Assembly (NCBI GenBank): GCA_032871835.1
Contig: CM065302.1
Location: 2,665,094-2,729,093, forward strand
Reading direction: 5' to 3'
DNA length: 64,000 nt
From: Dipteronia dyeriana
Lineage: Eukaryota > Streptophyta > Magnoliopsida > Sapindales > Sapindaceae
Positions 44,804 through 56,923 of this stretch are shown in pieces (the stretch's first letter is position 1; every line of letters starts with the position of its first letter). The notes beneath the pieces were generated by a model, which was given only the letters and a program-made list of their open reading frames with translations, was not told where the DNA came from and did no database searches. A program made the position numbers and the translations under genes.

Positions 44804-45495
44804 GAGCTTGTTTGGTGAGTCTTTTGAAAAACCTCTATTGGTAAAAGATCTATTTGTAGTAGATCTATTAGAAATAGAGTTTTTGAAATATATATATATA
44901 TATGGTTGTTTGATTGGTAGACTTTAAAAAAAATGTCTATTTGGAGAAGTATCTCTCCATGAGTTTTTGTCTAGTAGAGGTAGATGTGTCTACGGTTCGG
45001 TTTCGGTTCCGTAAAATGACCTAACCGTAACTGTAACCGGAGGGGGACAGTTTGGTTCGGTTACGTAACCGCCGGTTTGGCGGTTACGGTTCGGTTGGTT
45101 TTTTTTTTTTTACAAATGAATTGTCACGTGTCACAATTCTATTGGTTAGTTTTTTATATTAATAAAATATACCAAAACCGGCTGTTAAACCGCCGGTTTT
45201 GAGACGGTTTTTGGGATTGGATAACCATAACCGAACCGCCGGGAAACCGGTTCCCAACCAGTTTCTAACCGACGGTTACGGTTCGGTTTCGTTTACGATT
45301 TTTGAAAGACTGTTTCGGTTCGGTTTCGAACGGTTTAACCGAACCGTGGACACCTCTAAGTAGATGTTTAAACTCTACTAGCCTCTAGTTAATTAAAAAT
45401 AGACATTCTTAAAAGTCCAACCAAACAATTCTAAAAAATTAAAATAGATGTTCGTAGACCTTTTGAGCCAGTAGAAAGCTCAATCAAACGAGCAC
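44804..45495. mobile_element. Tourist-like MITE carrying a nested hAT MITE
   Basis: The left end is GAGCTTGTTTGGTGAG, and the right end as reverse complement is GTGCTCGTTTGATTGAG. TAA lies on both sides (44801-44803, 45496-45498). The TTTGG-type terminus and TAA duplication suggest PIF/Harbinger. Without the nested element it is about 306 bp. The right end abuts mitochondrial-type DNA. Confidence 0.65.
44981..45358. mobile_element. hAT-type MITE (378 bp)
   Basis: The left end is TAGATGTGTCTACGGTTCGG, and the right end as reverse complement is TAGAGGTGTCCACGGTTCGG. An 8-bp target duplication has one mismatch: AGTAGAGG (44973-44980) and AGTAGATG (45359-45366). The interior has GGTTCGG/CCGAACC and AACCGCCGG repeats. 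Nested in the Tourist-like MITE. Confidence 0.85.
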
Positions 45496-46283
45496 TAAGA
45501 TTACAACAATTAAAAGGAAACAATTTCCTAGAAGCTCGACCGATTAAAGCGATCGATGAGCTAAACAGAGGATCCCTACTTGATACGAAACGACTCCCAA
45601 TCCTGTGTTGTTCACGTTCTCGCTCCTTCTCATTCCAATTAATGCCGGCAAGGTGATTATACGTACCACCGGATCGAAATACGATAATTGGATCTCGTAT
45701 GAGACGACGTGAACAGTTCAAAAAAATGTTCTTATTCAATTCAACACGTTGGGCTTAACTTCAGGAAGACTACGAGCGCTACGGGGAATGGGTAAATCAA
45801 TCAATAAATCCATCAAGTCTGCCTTATCTCTCTCCCTTTTTACCTATCTTGATGGATAGAACTCCTATTTATTTGCTGAATAGATAGATCGACCGAAAAA
45901 ATCATGGATGCGAGGGGCATGGAAATAAGAGAATGAAAGTCAATGATCAGCTGCTTTCCCCGAGGTTATCCCGGTAGCATTTAACTACCATCAAAGGATC
46001 CTTATATTTATAAATAGGGGTTCATCAAAGCATAACCGGGCTATTTTGTTTTGTACCAGCGGATGAAAATAAGGCAACTTAAAATGCCAGCCCGTCCCGA
46101 GGAAAAATATGTGTTCAGGAACGCTATGTGAATAGGGTCTTTAAGCCCTCACCCCGTAAGTAAATTGTTCCCGGCTGTTCAATCATTTGATAACCAGAGT
46201 CATTCTTTGATAAATGATCACTATGAGTCAGACTCAATAGAATTTGATCAATCCTTTTTTCTGTCGTTAAGGTGGAGAACTGG

Positions 46284-46409
46284 GGTGTACATTCAGAGAT
46301 GGATAAAATAGCTTTTTACCCATATTTTTATGTCAAGGATCTAGTAGGTTGGGTAGCTTTTGCTATCTTTTTTTCCATTTGGATTTTTTATGCTCCTAAT
46401 GTTTTGGGG
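46284..46409 (+). pseudogene. cob: Mitochondrial cob fragment
   Basis: 42 codons in frame match plant cytochrome b: [20 protein letters not shown] continues through GWVAFAIFFSIWIFYAPNVLG. Similarity starts and stops abruptly; downstream 11 unrelated codons run to a TAA at 46443. This covers one inter-helix loop and one transmembrane segment only, so it cannot function. An abrupt chimeric junction of this kind is common in plant mitochondrial DNA. Confidence 0.85.
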
Positions 46410-46611
46410 GAAGTCCTTTCATCACTAACCTGGCCAATGACCTAACTGGAGCCTGGAATAATCATTAGAAGCACGTACCGGACACCTATTGTCTACTTAT
46501 TTCATTCTCTCTACATAGAATAGAAGAGGGGACATATCCAACAGATGCTTTTCTATGATGAATTGTCAGTCTTGCTCTGCCGCCCCGAGACAGAGACCAC
46601 ACTTCCCTTTG

Positions 46612-46677
46612 GATAGTGCTTTCCCATCCAACACGGAGAAGGAGATAGTACTTTCCCATCCAACACGGAGACGGAGA
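46612..46677 (+). repeat. Two-copy 32-bp tandem repeat in NUMT
   Basis: The unit 'ctttcccatccaacacggag' with 'a/c-ggagat' is repeated back to back. A third partial copy (CCCATCCAACAC) follows at about 46700. Confidence 0.8.
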
Positions 46678-46923
46678 TCCCACTTCCCTTACCTTCGGAT
46701 CCCATCCAACACAGATTTCACAGTCTGCTAACCACAACGATGTATCATACCGATAAATTTAACTCAAATAGATGGAATAACAGCAAATAACATCTTTCTA
46801 GCCTGCATATTCGTGGAACTCAATCTCATTTAGAATATCTCTATCTTTCAGCAACTGAACGGGAAGTGGTTTAGGAAAGGACTTTTGAATCGGATGCGCT
46901 CGCCCAGCGAGAAAGGCCCTGAC

Positions 46924-47040
46924 CCACGATATCGTTATGATCAATTAATGGGACTTGGCCGGAAAGTGTTCTTGCCTCTATCATTAGCTCGGGTAGTCCC
47001 CGTTTCTGGTGTTTTAGTCACCTTTCAATGGCTCCCTTAA
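46924..47040 (+). pseudogene. nad1: Mitochondrial nad1 last-exon fragment
   Basis: 38 codons plus TAA match the C terminus of plant NADH dehydrogenase subunit 1: [20 protein letters not shown] then [18 protein letters not shown] and stop at 47038-47040. The rest of the gene is absent. In plants nad1 is assembled by trans-splicing, so the last exon often stands alone in the mitochondrial genome. An Arg stands where I would expect Trp after LGLG, consistent with decay. Confidence 0.8.
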
Positions 47041-47325
47041 TTATGTGCGAGGAATGCCCTCTTTTAACATGGGAAGCGGGCTAGTCCCCGAAAATGCCCG
47101 TTCCGAAATCGTTGGGGATAAGAATCTTACTTGAATTTCGTTTCGTACCGGGATGACTTAGCCCTTAATCTCTTTGAGGCTGCTGTTGAAGCGCTCAAAT
47201 TGTTGGCTCCTACGCCATAGCACCACACGCATAGACGCATAAGGCCTTCTTCCCTTAAACCAAGCTACCTTTCCGAGGCCATAGAATAGAACACATTTCT
47301 TTCGGTACACGCGCACACAAATAAA

Positions 47326-47433
47326 ACCTTCCCCCCGTGGGGGATTAGGGGGGTAGCGTTCCTAAAGGGGGAGATGGGGCTCGGGGAAGAGGGGGTTCCC
47401 CCTCCTCCTCCGATACCTCGTTACGTCTTCTGG
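47326..47433 (+). repeat. 100-bp direct repeat in NUMT, copy 1
   Basis: 'ccttccccccgtgggggatt' through 'ctccgatacctcgttacgtc'; repeated at 50380-50480 with one 3-base length difference and one substitution. GC-rich, with a short inverted repeat (CCCCCGTGGGGG) at its start. Confidence 0.9.
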
Positions 47434-48119
47434 TAGGGCGACGAAAGGCTACTTCAATATAGGAAACAACCGTAAACTCGAAAGGGTCGCCTTTGGAAGC
47501 GTTCGCCGGTAACCAAAGCAAAGCGTATTGTTCATGCAACCACTTTGGTACTTTGCTTATATTTCGGGGACAAGGGGCGGAACGACCTCTCGCTTTTGAT
47601 TCTACGGATATTTCCATTTACAAATCTGTCTGTTCTCCGCTCTATCTTACCTGGAAAGTGGGAAATAAACTCCCCTATTGGTTACTCGTATGCCTATTCT
47701 GATGCGGTGGGATCACCCACCTCTTTCTGTTCAAGATTACTGACTTAATGCCCTTTTTCACAAGGTTGAGAAAGATTTGGAAAGCCTGTCGATCCATCCA
47801 ATTACTTAGAAGTAAATTTTGTGCAACAGCCATTCCTATCTGATAGAAAAGGATCCCATGATCCTGAACCGATCTTACCTGGGATCGTAAATCCCAAGTT
47901 TGTCTATGAAGAGCGGATCAGAACATAGGCTTTAACTTCCTCCTGTTCCTTTTCTCGTTCTCTATTTTTGAGTCTCCAACTTCTTCTTTTTTAGTGGTAT
48001 TCTTGCCATCTCGAGGAGTCCTACTTTTTGTATGTTTAATGCGTCCAATCCCCTCGTGTACAGTAGGTTCATTTTCCCTTTGTTCGCCCTTCTTTCCTGA
48101 ATCTTTTCGAGAGCATGAG

Positions 48120-49570
48120 GAGACTCTCATGGGCTTGGCCACACTTTGCATACATGTTGATGAGGCATCTCAAGCCATGAAAGGCTCATTCTCAAGGCCG
48201 AAAGGTTTGATCTCAGTAGAGAGAAGGCCATCCTCATCATTTCACAGTCATGCTGATGACGGTGTGCAGCCTCCTCTTCGGCAGACAAGTTGCAGCAGCG
48301 GAGGTACTCAAGGGCGTGCAACAGTTTTGCCACTGTGAAGTTCCTGGGATTGGGTTCCCAAGTCCAACAGAAGGAACGAAGATGTCGATTTAGCAAACCA
48401 AGAGCACCTACAAGACCTATTCCTTACTGTTGGATCCGACAGAAGTACGAAATTCTGATTGTTAGCTACTACCACGAACGCTTTAGTGTTCGTTCTCTAA
48501 GGTCAGTCAGCTAAGCAGGTCGTACGGGAAGAGTCCATAACACGGCTCTCCCACTTGAGTTACCTTAGCCCCAGGCCATGCTATTCAATGATATTGGAAA
48601 AATGGCAGCGTAACGTAACAACTAGTATTGAAAGCTGGTCGCCTTTTGAGAACGCTTACCCCCCTGACCCCCTCGGGGGGAAGAACTGGCTTGCCGGAGG
48701 TTCTGGGAAGCCTAAAATACCGGAAAGTATGCCAAAAATCCCGAGAAAACGAAAAAATGTCACATTTCATACTTAGTATGCCCAAAACCTAAAGTGGTTG
48801 GTCCAGGATCTGTTGCCTCAAGAAAAACAAGGACCACTGGCTCGGCAGGAACTGAATTCTTTGGTTCGTTCGCCAGAAGCTGGATCCATCGGCTCGACGT
48901 CTGTTGTGTCGGCATATGCTTCAGTGGTTTATTCATATTCAGACTTGCCTTCATTCCCATCCTGCCAAGCGGAGGCTGCCAGCGCATTGTATCTGTATCT
49001 AACCACACATTGGCAAATTGATACCTTTACCTATTCATTCGCTCCATTCCGAGCTGCTATCTCCGACCGAACCGTTATGTATATATATAAATATTATTAT
49101 TTTTTGATAAAGCATAATCAATCATCGGGATACCCTATAAAGTTTCAATATGGTATCAAGGTTAAGCCTGTTGTAGGGGAACCCGGGCAGCCTACACCCC
49201 ATAGAGACAGAAAAGAAAATGAGGATATGGATATAAATGAAACGTATCGCCCACTTCCTACAATCCGGCCTGAACCTTTGGGTAGGCTCCGCAGGATCAA
49301 CAACAATAGCTACACGGAGTACGGTAGAATTCCCAGGTACGGTCATTCGGGAAGTCCCTCCGAGGACGACTCCCATACAATTTTTTCGAGAGCTGGAGAA
49401 GCGTCTACGGGATCGGAGCCCATTCATTTCCCCAGTTGATGAGGGAAAGTCCCACGGGAAGGAAGTCAGCAAGAGCAGCTTCAAGGTCTTCGGGGCAACG
49501 AGTTCAACTACTGTCCTGATCAATACATTAGTTGTTTGCCCACCCGGAAAGGATAAAATGGCACGATAGA
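48120..49570. other. Unassigned open frames in NUMT
   Basis: Several overlapping open frames of 75-213 codons on both strands (for example 48798-49439 and 49237-49569 plus; 49122-49523 minus). I recognise no known mitochondrial protein in them. Long chance frames are expected in GC-richer sequence, so none is called as a gene. Confidence 0.3.
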
Positions 49571-49935
49571 ATTTCGGTTAGGCTGTTGTCGGCGATGTGG
49601 GACCTTTGTTTGATAGTCCCAGGTATTATTCCCCCCCTTTCTCTTCTAGAGCGAGATGGAAGACAGATAAAAGATAAGTCTCGTCTTCGGAAGAAGATCA
49701 GATCTCATATGTAGTAGAGTACTTTCGAAGAATATGAAGAAGACTTCCGAAGAAGATAGGCCGGCCAGCTTGCTTAGACGTGCATGCTAGCCACATACGT
49801 GGGTTCGGTCCTCCAAGGCCCGTTAGAGCTCTTTTCAACCTGCTCATGGCTAGATCGATCGGTTTCGGGTCAAATAGGAAGAACTAGAAGATTCCACCTC
49901 ACTTCATATCTAGGCAAACCAAACCCGAAAAAGCA

Positions 49936-49953
49936 CCTCCCCCCCCCCCCCCC
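49936..49953 (+). repeat. Poly(C) tract in NUMT
   Basis: An uninterrupted run of about 16 C. It may vary in length or be a sequencing-sensitive site. Confidence 0.9.
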
Positions 49954-50379
49954 TGCTAGCCTTGCAAGAGCGGGTGTGCGGGAGAACAGAACTGAGCATC
50001 AAGGCTGCAAGACAGAAGGAAGGTTCCCGCGTGCAGGAAAGCTTTTTCACCGTCCATTGGGTATTTGCTTTCACTTCGTTCGAGTTGAGAGGGAGACAGA
50101 ACCTGTATTCTCGTGCTTTGCATACCATAAGTGAGTCTCTGCCGGAAGTTCGACTCAATTCTATGTAGTTCATACAAATCTACCATTCCACCAGGAGGGC
50201 TGGCTCATCAATCGAACACGGGGCGGAGAAGTAGCTTAGCGGCAGCTTAGCGAAGAGGCTGAGCTGAGAGCTTGCTCCGCTAGCAAAGAATGGAATGCAA
50301 ACTGCCTGTCCGTGTGTCCCTGATAAGTGTTTGTTGACTTACCTTACCTTGTAGGCCAACAAACAGGGCTTACAGCGGG

Positions 50380-50482
50380 ACCTTCCCCCCGTGGGGGATT
50401 AGGGGTAGCGTTCCTAAAGGGGGAGATGGGGCTCGGGGAAGAGGGGGTTCCCCCTCCTCCTCCGATACCTCGCTACGTCTTC
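50380..50482 (+). repeat. 100-bp direct repeat in NUMT, copy 2
   Basis: Second copy of 47326-47433, same orientation, 3.05 kb away. Confidence 0.9.
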
Positions 50483-52790
50483 TAAAAATTTGACATTTTT
50501 AAGAAGTCATTCCACTGAAGCAAATTTGCTTAAGCTTTTCCTACATACGTTCCTAGCGGTATGGCGTTTGTCTGATGCCGCACGGACCCGGTACATGCAT
50601 CTCGAGCCAGAGGGTTCAATGTGACTATTGTCACTTCGGCCAACACACAAGATGAGACTTTACCACGTCAGCATTAGAGCATACATAAAAGAAGCATTTT
50701 CTTATCTCTATGCAATTCTCTGCCCTTGTTCGGAAAGAAAATGCCTTATGTTAACTTAACGTCCAGGTGCGAGAATATCTAATTCAAATAGGAGGGAGAA
50801 ATGGTGATGGAGATGTATTGCGGCCTTCTCCTGTTCATCAACTCGAACCTCATTCTTCTGCAGTTGATGATTTTCCCATCAGTTGATTGGATCTCTCTCA
50901 GTCAACCTGGGAAAAAGGAAAAGAAGACAAGACGACACTGGTTGTCCTGTGTGTGGAAAGCTTGCGTCAGGAAGGGAATCATATAGCATGAAACAGAATA
51001 GATTAAGGCACTAACGAAGAGTGAAAAATCCAGCCTGCAACCGAGGAAAAGAGAACATATTACTTTCAATACACAAGCGGGAACCCCCCTTTCATTTCAT
51101 ATACCTTCTTTGCTTCTCTTACGTGTCCATGAACATTAGTTCGAGTCTACGCCCATCTTTCTGAGTTCAAAGAGGGTTTCGCGGGGAGGTTTAGTGTGAG
51201 TCCAAAAAAGGGGAGTCAGTTTCTGGGCCACTCACATGTTGTCGATTCGAATGCTTTCCAATTTGCTTTAAGGTCCCTAGGACCATCTACTTGGATTTCT
51301 ACTTTACTAGTAGAGCAAGGTAGTTTACTTGCTTATCTCATTAGCTCTAGTCGGTGGAACCGGTGAACCACGCGAGCTGGCCAGCTAAGTCTTAATTCTC
51401 ATTTGTTGTTTCCTTTCAGACCGATCTTTCTGTTCGAGATCCAAAACTCGTAACTAGCGCTCAGTAGGTCGACTTGACCACATATCGTGGATGATTACTA
51501 GAAGGACCAGATTTACCTTTTTCATATCCTTTCCTTCTTTTGTTGTTCCGGTGGTATAGAGTACGGGAAGAAGAGAAGGTCAAGGATGGGAAAGATAGGT
51601 CGTGGAGGTGATATGATAGCAGTGACCATGGACGAGGGCAATCTTCGATTGTGAAGGTTTTTGACACGGGTTTGCCGTAATGCTGAAACTATGGCAAATG
51701 CATCTATCGTCATTTGGGTCGCTAGGCTAGTTCCCAAACATACTCTTTAGTTATAGAATCTCTTGTGCACCAAAATATTTGTAAAAAACTAGCACTCTTC
51801 ATCATACGATTCTTTCCTATGATTATATTACCACGTGGAAAACAGTCTACTCTCATTGAGTTAACCCCGCTCACTACGAGATTGAGAGGTTACCCCACGA
51901 ACTGAGCTCCTTCTCGCTTTTTTTGGCTTGCCGATCCTGTCATATAGGAAGTTAGAAAGTACTTAACTTCAGTCCCAGTACTGAAAGGCGTGACTTCTGA
52001 AGTCGATTTCGGAAGGTCGTTTACTTCCTACAAATTAAAAAAGCAAGAGCGGTGGATTCTCGAAGATCGGATATTCCCCTAAGAGCTACTCCCTAGATGT
52101 CATGAGCTTTTTCGGATGCTAATGTCGTCGAATGTTCTTATCATCTCAGCTGGTCATTCAATGGGAATTTCTGTTCGCACTGATAGGGCACTAAAACAAA
52201 ACAGCCAAGCGCTTTGGCGCAGTCTAGTGAAGATAGCTAATGGTGATTTTCTGTATTGAAGTTGCACGGGATTAGAAAAGCGGTTGAAAGCAGGGCCTCC
52301 TCTTAGAAAAGCAAGGACGGGACTCAAGATTAGGTATCACCTCTTTGAACATTTTGCAGTTTTTTGCTGAAGAAAGAAGGTGGTTGCCTCGCCTCTTTCT
52401 CCTGCTTGATCTCGTCTCGTTTGCAAGTTCCTGAAGCTATGAAGTTGGAAGTTCGACGATTGACTGACAATGCTTAGCAACCATATTGAGAAAGAGTCTG
52501 AGAATCTCTTCTTTTCCAGTTTCTAATACTTTCTCTAATATACCCTGCTTCCTTCTCACTCACATAGTGAATAGCATCCGATTTTGTGCCTTTTTCTTAT
52601 TTCAAGTTTCGTTTGAAAGTCAAGTGGTTGGAGCTTCAAGTGGTGATCGATGGGCATTTGTTAAGGAACAATAGGCCAATGGCGGCACCGATAAGAGCAG
52701 GTTTCCCGACCCGAGCTGTGGCAGACAAAGGAAAAGCATTAACGACCGACCCGTAACACCCAATCGAAAGAGGTCTCCCCCTGCCTCGAA

Positions 52791-53600
52791 GTTTATAGGA
52801 AATTTACATGAAATTTACCTGAAAGACTTCAGCAATTGTGATAAAAAGTGGTGTAGCCATCTATTGTCTCCCATCTTTCCAAACCCAATTTCTCACCTAG
52901 CTTGATGCCTTGAAGTTTACAGGAAATCAGGCTCGGCCCTAGGGGAAACCCAGTGAAACAACCGCCTAGGGCTCCCGATTGTAAAGGGCCCCAAATTGTA
53001 GCTTTAAAAAAAATGAGTGTAAAATATAATCCATATAAGATTTTAAACAAAACAGGCACATTCATAGCTTTAAAAATTGTCCATCATTCATATATAATTT
53101 TTTTTAAAAATCCCACTAATGGAAACTCAATCTACAAATAAATTTAAAAATGATCCACCATACACATATTTTTTTTTTAAAGGTCCACTAATGGAAACAC
53201 ATTTATCATTCTTACAATAACAACATTGGATCAATAATGGCGATAGTGGTGATGAATTGAATCCTAGTAACACTCGTGTTTGTCACAAAGAATCTTCTTT
53301 TATATTTCTAAAAAAAACTCAATATTCTCGTGAAATGAAAATTCAAAAATCATTATATTGTTTTAAATGTCTCATTTTATTATATTGATTTTTACAAACA
53401 TTTACTAGAGAAGAAAAAAATAAGTAAACATATTTAGAGTATTGAGGGCCTCATTTTCTACCATTCGCCTTGAGCCCTAAAAATCTCAAGACCGGCCCTG
53501 CAGGAAATATACATGAAATTTACCCGAAAGACTCCAGCAATAGTGATAAAAAGTGGTGTAGCGATGGTCGCAACTGCAATTCAAAGAAAACATTATCCTG
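52791..53600. repeat. Tandem duplication (about 125-bp unit) split by a hAT insertion
   Basis: 'gaagtttataggaaatttac' followed by 'atgaaatttacctgaaagac' and 'gataaaaagtggtgtag' at 52789-52857 is repeated as 'gaagtttacaggaaat' (52912-52927) plus 'atacatgaaatttacccgaa' and 'gataaaaagtggtgtag' (53507-53562). The second unit is interrupted by the element at 52928-53500. Confidence 0.75.
52928..53500. mobile_element. Non-autonomous hAT element with perfect 8-bp duplication
   Basis: 573 bp. The left end is CAGGCTCGGCCCTAGG, and the right end as reverse complement is CAGGGCCGGTCTTGAG. The target duplication CAGGAAAT lies at 52920-52927 and 53501-53508. No transposase. The CAGGG start and 8-bp duplication are diagnostic of hAT. 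Confidence 0.9.
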
Positions 53601-53734
53601 CAAGTTGTATACTACAATATCCTGCAATTAGGAATAATATAAATAGAAAATAAATTATCACCTCCTAACAGATACGGTAGTATATCTAGGGATGTAACCA
53701 GATTAAATACCGGTGTGAGCTAAAATAAGGTAGC

Positions 53735-53960
53735 AGGGGTAGTTTGCTTAGCTAGTGCAATGCATGGAAGTGGGGGTAGTTTGCTTTGCTTTGCTTATAC
53801 AATGCACGGGGTGGGGCTAGTTTTCTTTGCTTGGTTGATACAAATTTGTCTGTGTGCGCGTGGTTCAAGAATTAGAAAGTAAAATTTCCAAAAGCTTTCT
53901 AAAATTGATTTCATATAACAAGACATAAACATGAAAATGCGAATTTCACATAAATCCAAT
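53735..53960 (-). repeat. Inverted copy of the 28.7-28.9 kb block
   Basis: The reverse complement matches 28690-28920: CAAATTTGTCTGTGTG partner, 'aaagctttc', 'gatttcatataacaagac' and the AGTTTGCTTTGC minisatellite motif. The outer part of the match resumes at 54575-54605 after a fold-back insertion. Confidence 0.7.
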
Positions 53961-54570
53961 TTTTTTGACGATTTATCATCTTTATAAATGTTTTACTATA
54001 TTTATTACTTTAGTATTTTTTTTTTCTTCGAAACTCATTATTTTAGTCTATTTGACCAAATATTTAAAAATCAACTATTATAAAACCTATGAAAACATAT
54101 TTTTACCCTTATTACTATTTTTTTTAATAATGGGCCCTTATTACTATTTAATTTAGCTAAAATTATTATCTTAGTTTTAAATAATAAATAATTTATCTAA
54201 ATAAATATCAATTATGAAAATCAATATAAAATAATAAAAATTTTATGGATATATTATTATTATTTATTTAAGATTTTTTTATAATCTATTTATTTAAAAT
54301 TTTATTATTGAGAATTTTATTGTTTTTCATTTTAATTTAAAGCTAATGTAAACATTTTAGCTAAATTAAATTGTAATAAAGGCAAAGTGTTTTTTTCCAT
54401 GTTTTAAATTAGTTAACTTTCAAATATTTAGTCAAATGGACTAAAGTGATGAGTTTTGAACAAAAAAAAGACTAGAGTGATAAATATGGAAGACACTTAT
54501 AAAGATGACAAATCACCAAAAAGGTGAGACTTATATGAAATATACCTTATGAAAATGGTAAGACTAATGA
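53945..54570. mobile_element. Fold-back element, about 600 bp
   Basis: The arms are about 53945-54182 and 54335-54570. 'gatttatcatctttataaat' on the left pairs with 'cttataaagatgacaaatca' on the right, and 'ttagtctatttgaccaaata' with 'tatttagtcaaatggactaa'. It interrupts the duplicated block, which is continuous at 28.7 kb. No transposase. Confidence 0.6.
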
Positions 54571-54609
54571 CTAAATGGGAATGAGTTTGACAATGTAAAA
54601 GTTCCGAAT

Positions 54610-55328
54610 TTATTTGGCGTTTGGTTACTATAGTGAAATGGTAATTGGAATAGTAATGAGAATGGGAATTGGAATAGAAAACTGATTTCTTTGTTTGGTT
54701 GAGACTTTAGAATCAGTATCCGAATCAGTATTATTTTGTTTAGTTAACAACCGAATGGAATGGAATTAACTATATTTTGACCAAAATACCCCTAATTAAT
54801 AAACATTTATAATAACATGATATATTATGGATAATAATAATAAAATATGAAAGTATATATATAATATTATATTATATATAAATATAAATATATATTTATA
54901 AATAATATTGTATATAATATATATTTATATATATTTATAAATAATATTATATATAATAATTACTATATATTATATAATATAAATATATTACATAATAATA
55001 TGTATAATATAAATATTATTATATATATTTTAATATATATATATATATATATAATATAATATATATTAATATTATTATATAATATATATAATGTACATAT
55101 ATTATGTAATAATATTTACAATATACATATTATTATAAATATTTTAATATATATTTATATATTATATATTAGTAATATTAATATTATTATATATTATATA
55201 ATAACATATAATATATATTTTGGATAATAATAATAAAATATAAAAGTATAAATTATATAATAACAATGTATATAAGTATTACTTATTATAATATATATAT
55301 ATATATTATAATATATATTTATATATCG

Positions 55329-55366
<38 letters not shown>

Positions 55367-55631
55367 TTATTTATTTATAACATTATATCATTTTTGGAAA
55401 TGAGGGTATTTTTGGAATAGAGTTCAGACATATGAGGTTATTTATAAAATATCAATTTTAGTTTGGAATTGGAATGAGCATTCCATTGGTTTTTGGATGG
55501 AATGACCATTCTATCAAAATGGTGGAATCAACATTCCAATAGAATCCTCATTCCATTACATTTTAATAAACCAAACAAATGGAATGATTTTCTTTCTATT
55601 CAATTTCATTCCACCGAATCAAAACCACCTT
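54610..55631. mobile_element. MITE-like TIR element with TA core
   Basis: The left end 'ggcgtttggttactatagtg' and the reverse-complemented right end 'ggtggttttgattcggtgga' are related, and both continue into GGAATG/GGAATT-rich subterminal repeats. The middle (54835-55380) is a TA microsatellite-like core. Target duplication not resolved. Same design as the TAA-flanked elements but a different family. Confidence 0.55.
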
Positions 55632-55769
55632 AGATCATATTAATGTTGCTTTTGGATTACGGTCTACCGTATAGAAAACAAGGCTTGGCTAATGGACTAC
55701 AAACTGGTGGGCATCATGAAAATCTACCAGTTGCAGCATAAAAACCAATAAATAATAGGTTAATTGGTA

Positions 55770-56286
55770 ATGATGCCCTCGAATTATATTTGAATTTACA
55801 CTTTATCCTATATTTTTTTTATCATTAAACCCCCTAAACATTCATACATTGACAATAGCTGACAGAATAGTATCGCCGTTCTTTTCTCTATTATGATAAA
55901 TTACACTAAGTTCCCCTTATTATATATATAATTACAACAAACCAGAAAAATATAATAAAACGACTTAAATACACCTCTGACTAAATTTAAAAAATCAAAA
56001 TTTGAAAGTTTAAAATTTAAAATTGAAATAAAGGTTAAATAATATTAAAATTTTGAACTTTTTGATAAAGAAATTAAATAAATAGAGAAATGAAAAATTA
56101 AATTTATTTAAAAATTATTAAAATTATCTTTTTTTATATAAATATCCTTAAATATAAAACTCAGATGAATATTTAAGTTATTTAACGAGAATTATCATCT
56201 AAATTATTATATTTTACTTAAATATCTCTAAATATCACTTGTTCATTTACAATAACAAGAGTATTAATAATGTCAAAAAATTAATA

Positions 56287-56327
<41 letters not shown>

Positions 56328-56586
56328 TAATAATAATAGTAGTAGTAAAATAAAATATAATATAATAATAATGGAATAATGAAATAATAATAATAATAAT
56401 GATGATGATGATGATGATGATGATGTAAAAAATAATAATAGTAATAAAAAAAATAAAAAAAATATGTAGATATTTAGATTGATCCCTACCATCCATCTTA
56501 AATATTCATGGTGGTGATCAAATTGCAAAATAGACAAGTGAGCCTACTTGATTTTTCAACATTCTAATTATAATAAATAAGAAATC

Positions 56587-56629
<43 letters not shown>

Positions 56630-56846
56630 CAAGAAAATTGAAAATAAAATAAAATTGATGGGTATAGAGATCCAGAATCTCCACCATCCATTTTAAAGGA
56701 TGATAGAGTGAGCGGATTGTAATTCACCATCCAATCTAGATCTACATCAGGGATGACAAAAATCCCTGACCCACCCCAAACCAATGGGTTGGGGATTTGT
56801 GAATCAAAAATAATATTACTATTATTATCACTATTATCACAATCAG

Positions 56847-56880
<34 letters not shown>

Positions 56881-56892
56881 CAATATTATTGC

Positions 56893-56923
<31 letters not shown>

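Larger units (their letters stand above)
45499..52790. other. Nuclear insertion of mitochondrial DNA (NUMT)
   Basis: About 7.3 kb whose composition (visibly GC-richer, few TA runs) contrasts sharply with both flanks. It contains recognisable fragments of plant mitochondrial cob (46284-46409) and nad1 (46924-47040). Between them is the kind of shuffled intergenic sequence typical of plant mitochondrial genomes, including a 100-bp direct repeat. No full-length gene or tRNA was recognised. The left edge is next to the MITE at 45495, the right edge near 52790. Edges are judged by composition. Some segments could be non-mitochondrial. Confidence 0.75.

Noticed and set aside
45431..45739. 102-codon frame on the minus strand
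   Set aside because: It crosses the MITE/NUMT boundary, so it cannot be an old gene; no motif recognised.
47345..47617. 90-codon frame with FEFTVVSYIEVAFRRPTRRR
   Set aside because: Possibly part of a mitochondrial reading frame, but I cannot match it to a known gene, and half of it is the 100-bp GC-rich repeat.
47918..48151. Lys/Glu/Arg-rich 77-codon frame
   Set aside because: Composition-driven, with no recognisable family and inside the NUMT.
49145..49165. TGGTATCAAGG resembling a tRNA-Met primer-binding site
   Set aside because: Only a partial match, inside the mitochondrial block, with no LTR next to it.
56247..56883. Minus-strand frames rich in Ile/Leu/Ser
   Set aside because: They translate ATA/ATT and GAT microsatellites and have no protein features.
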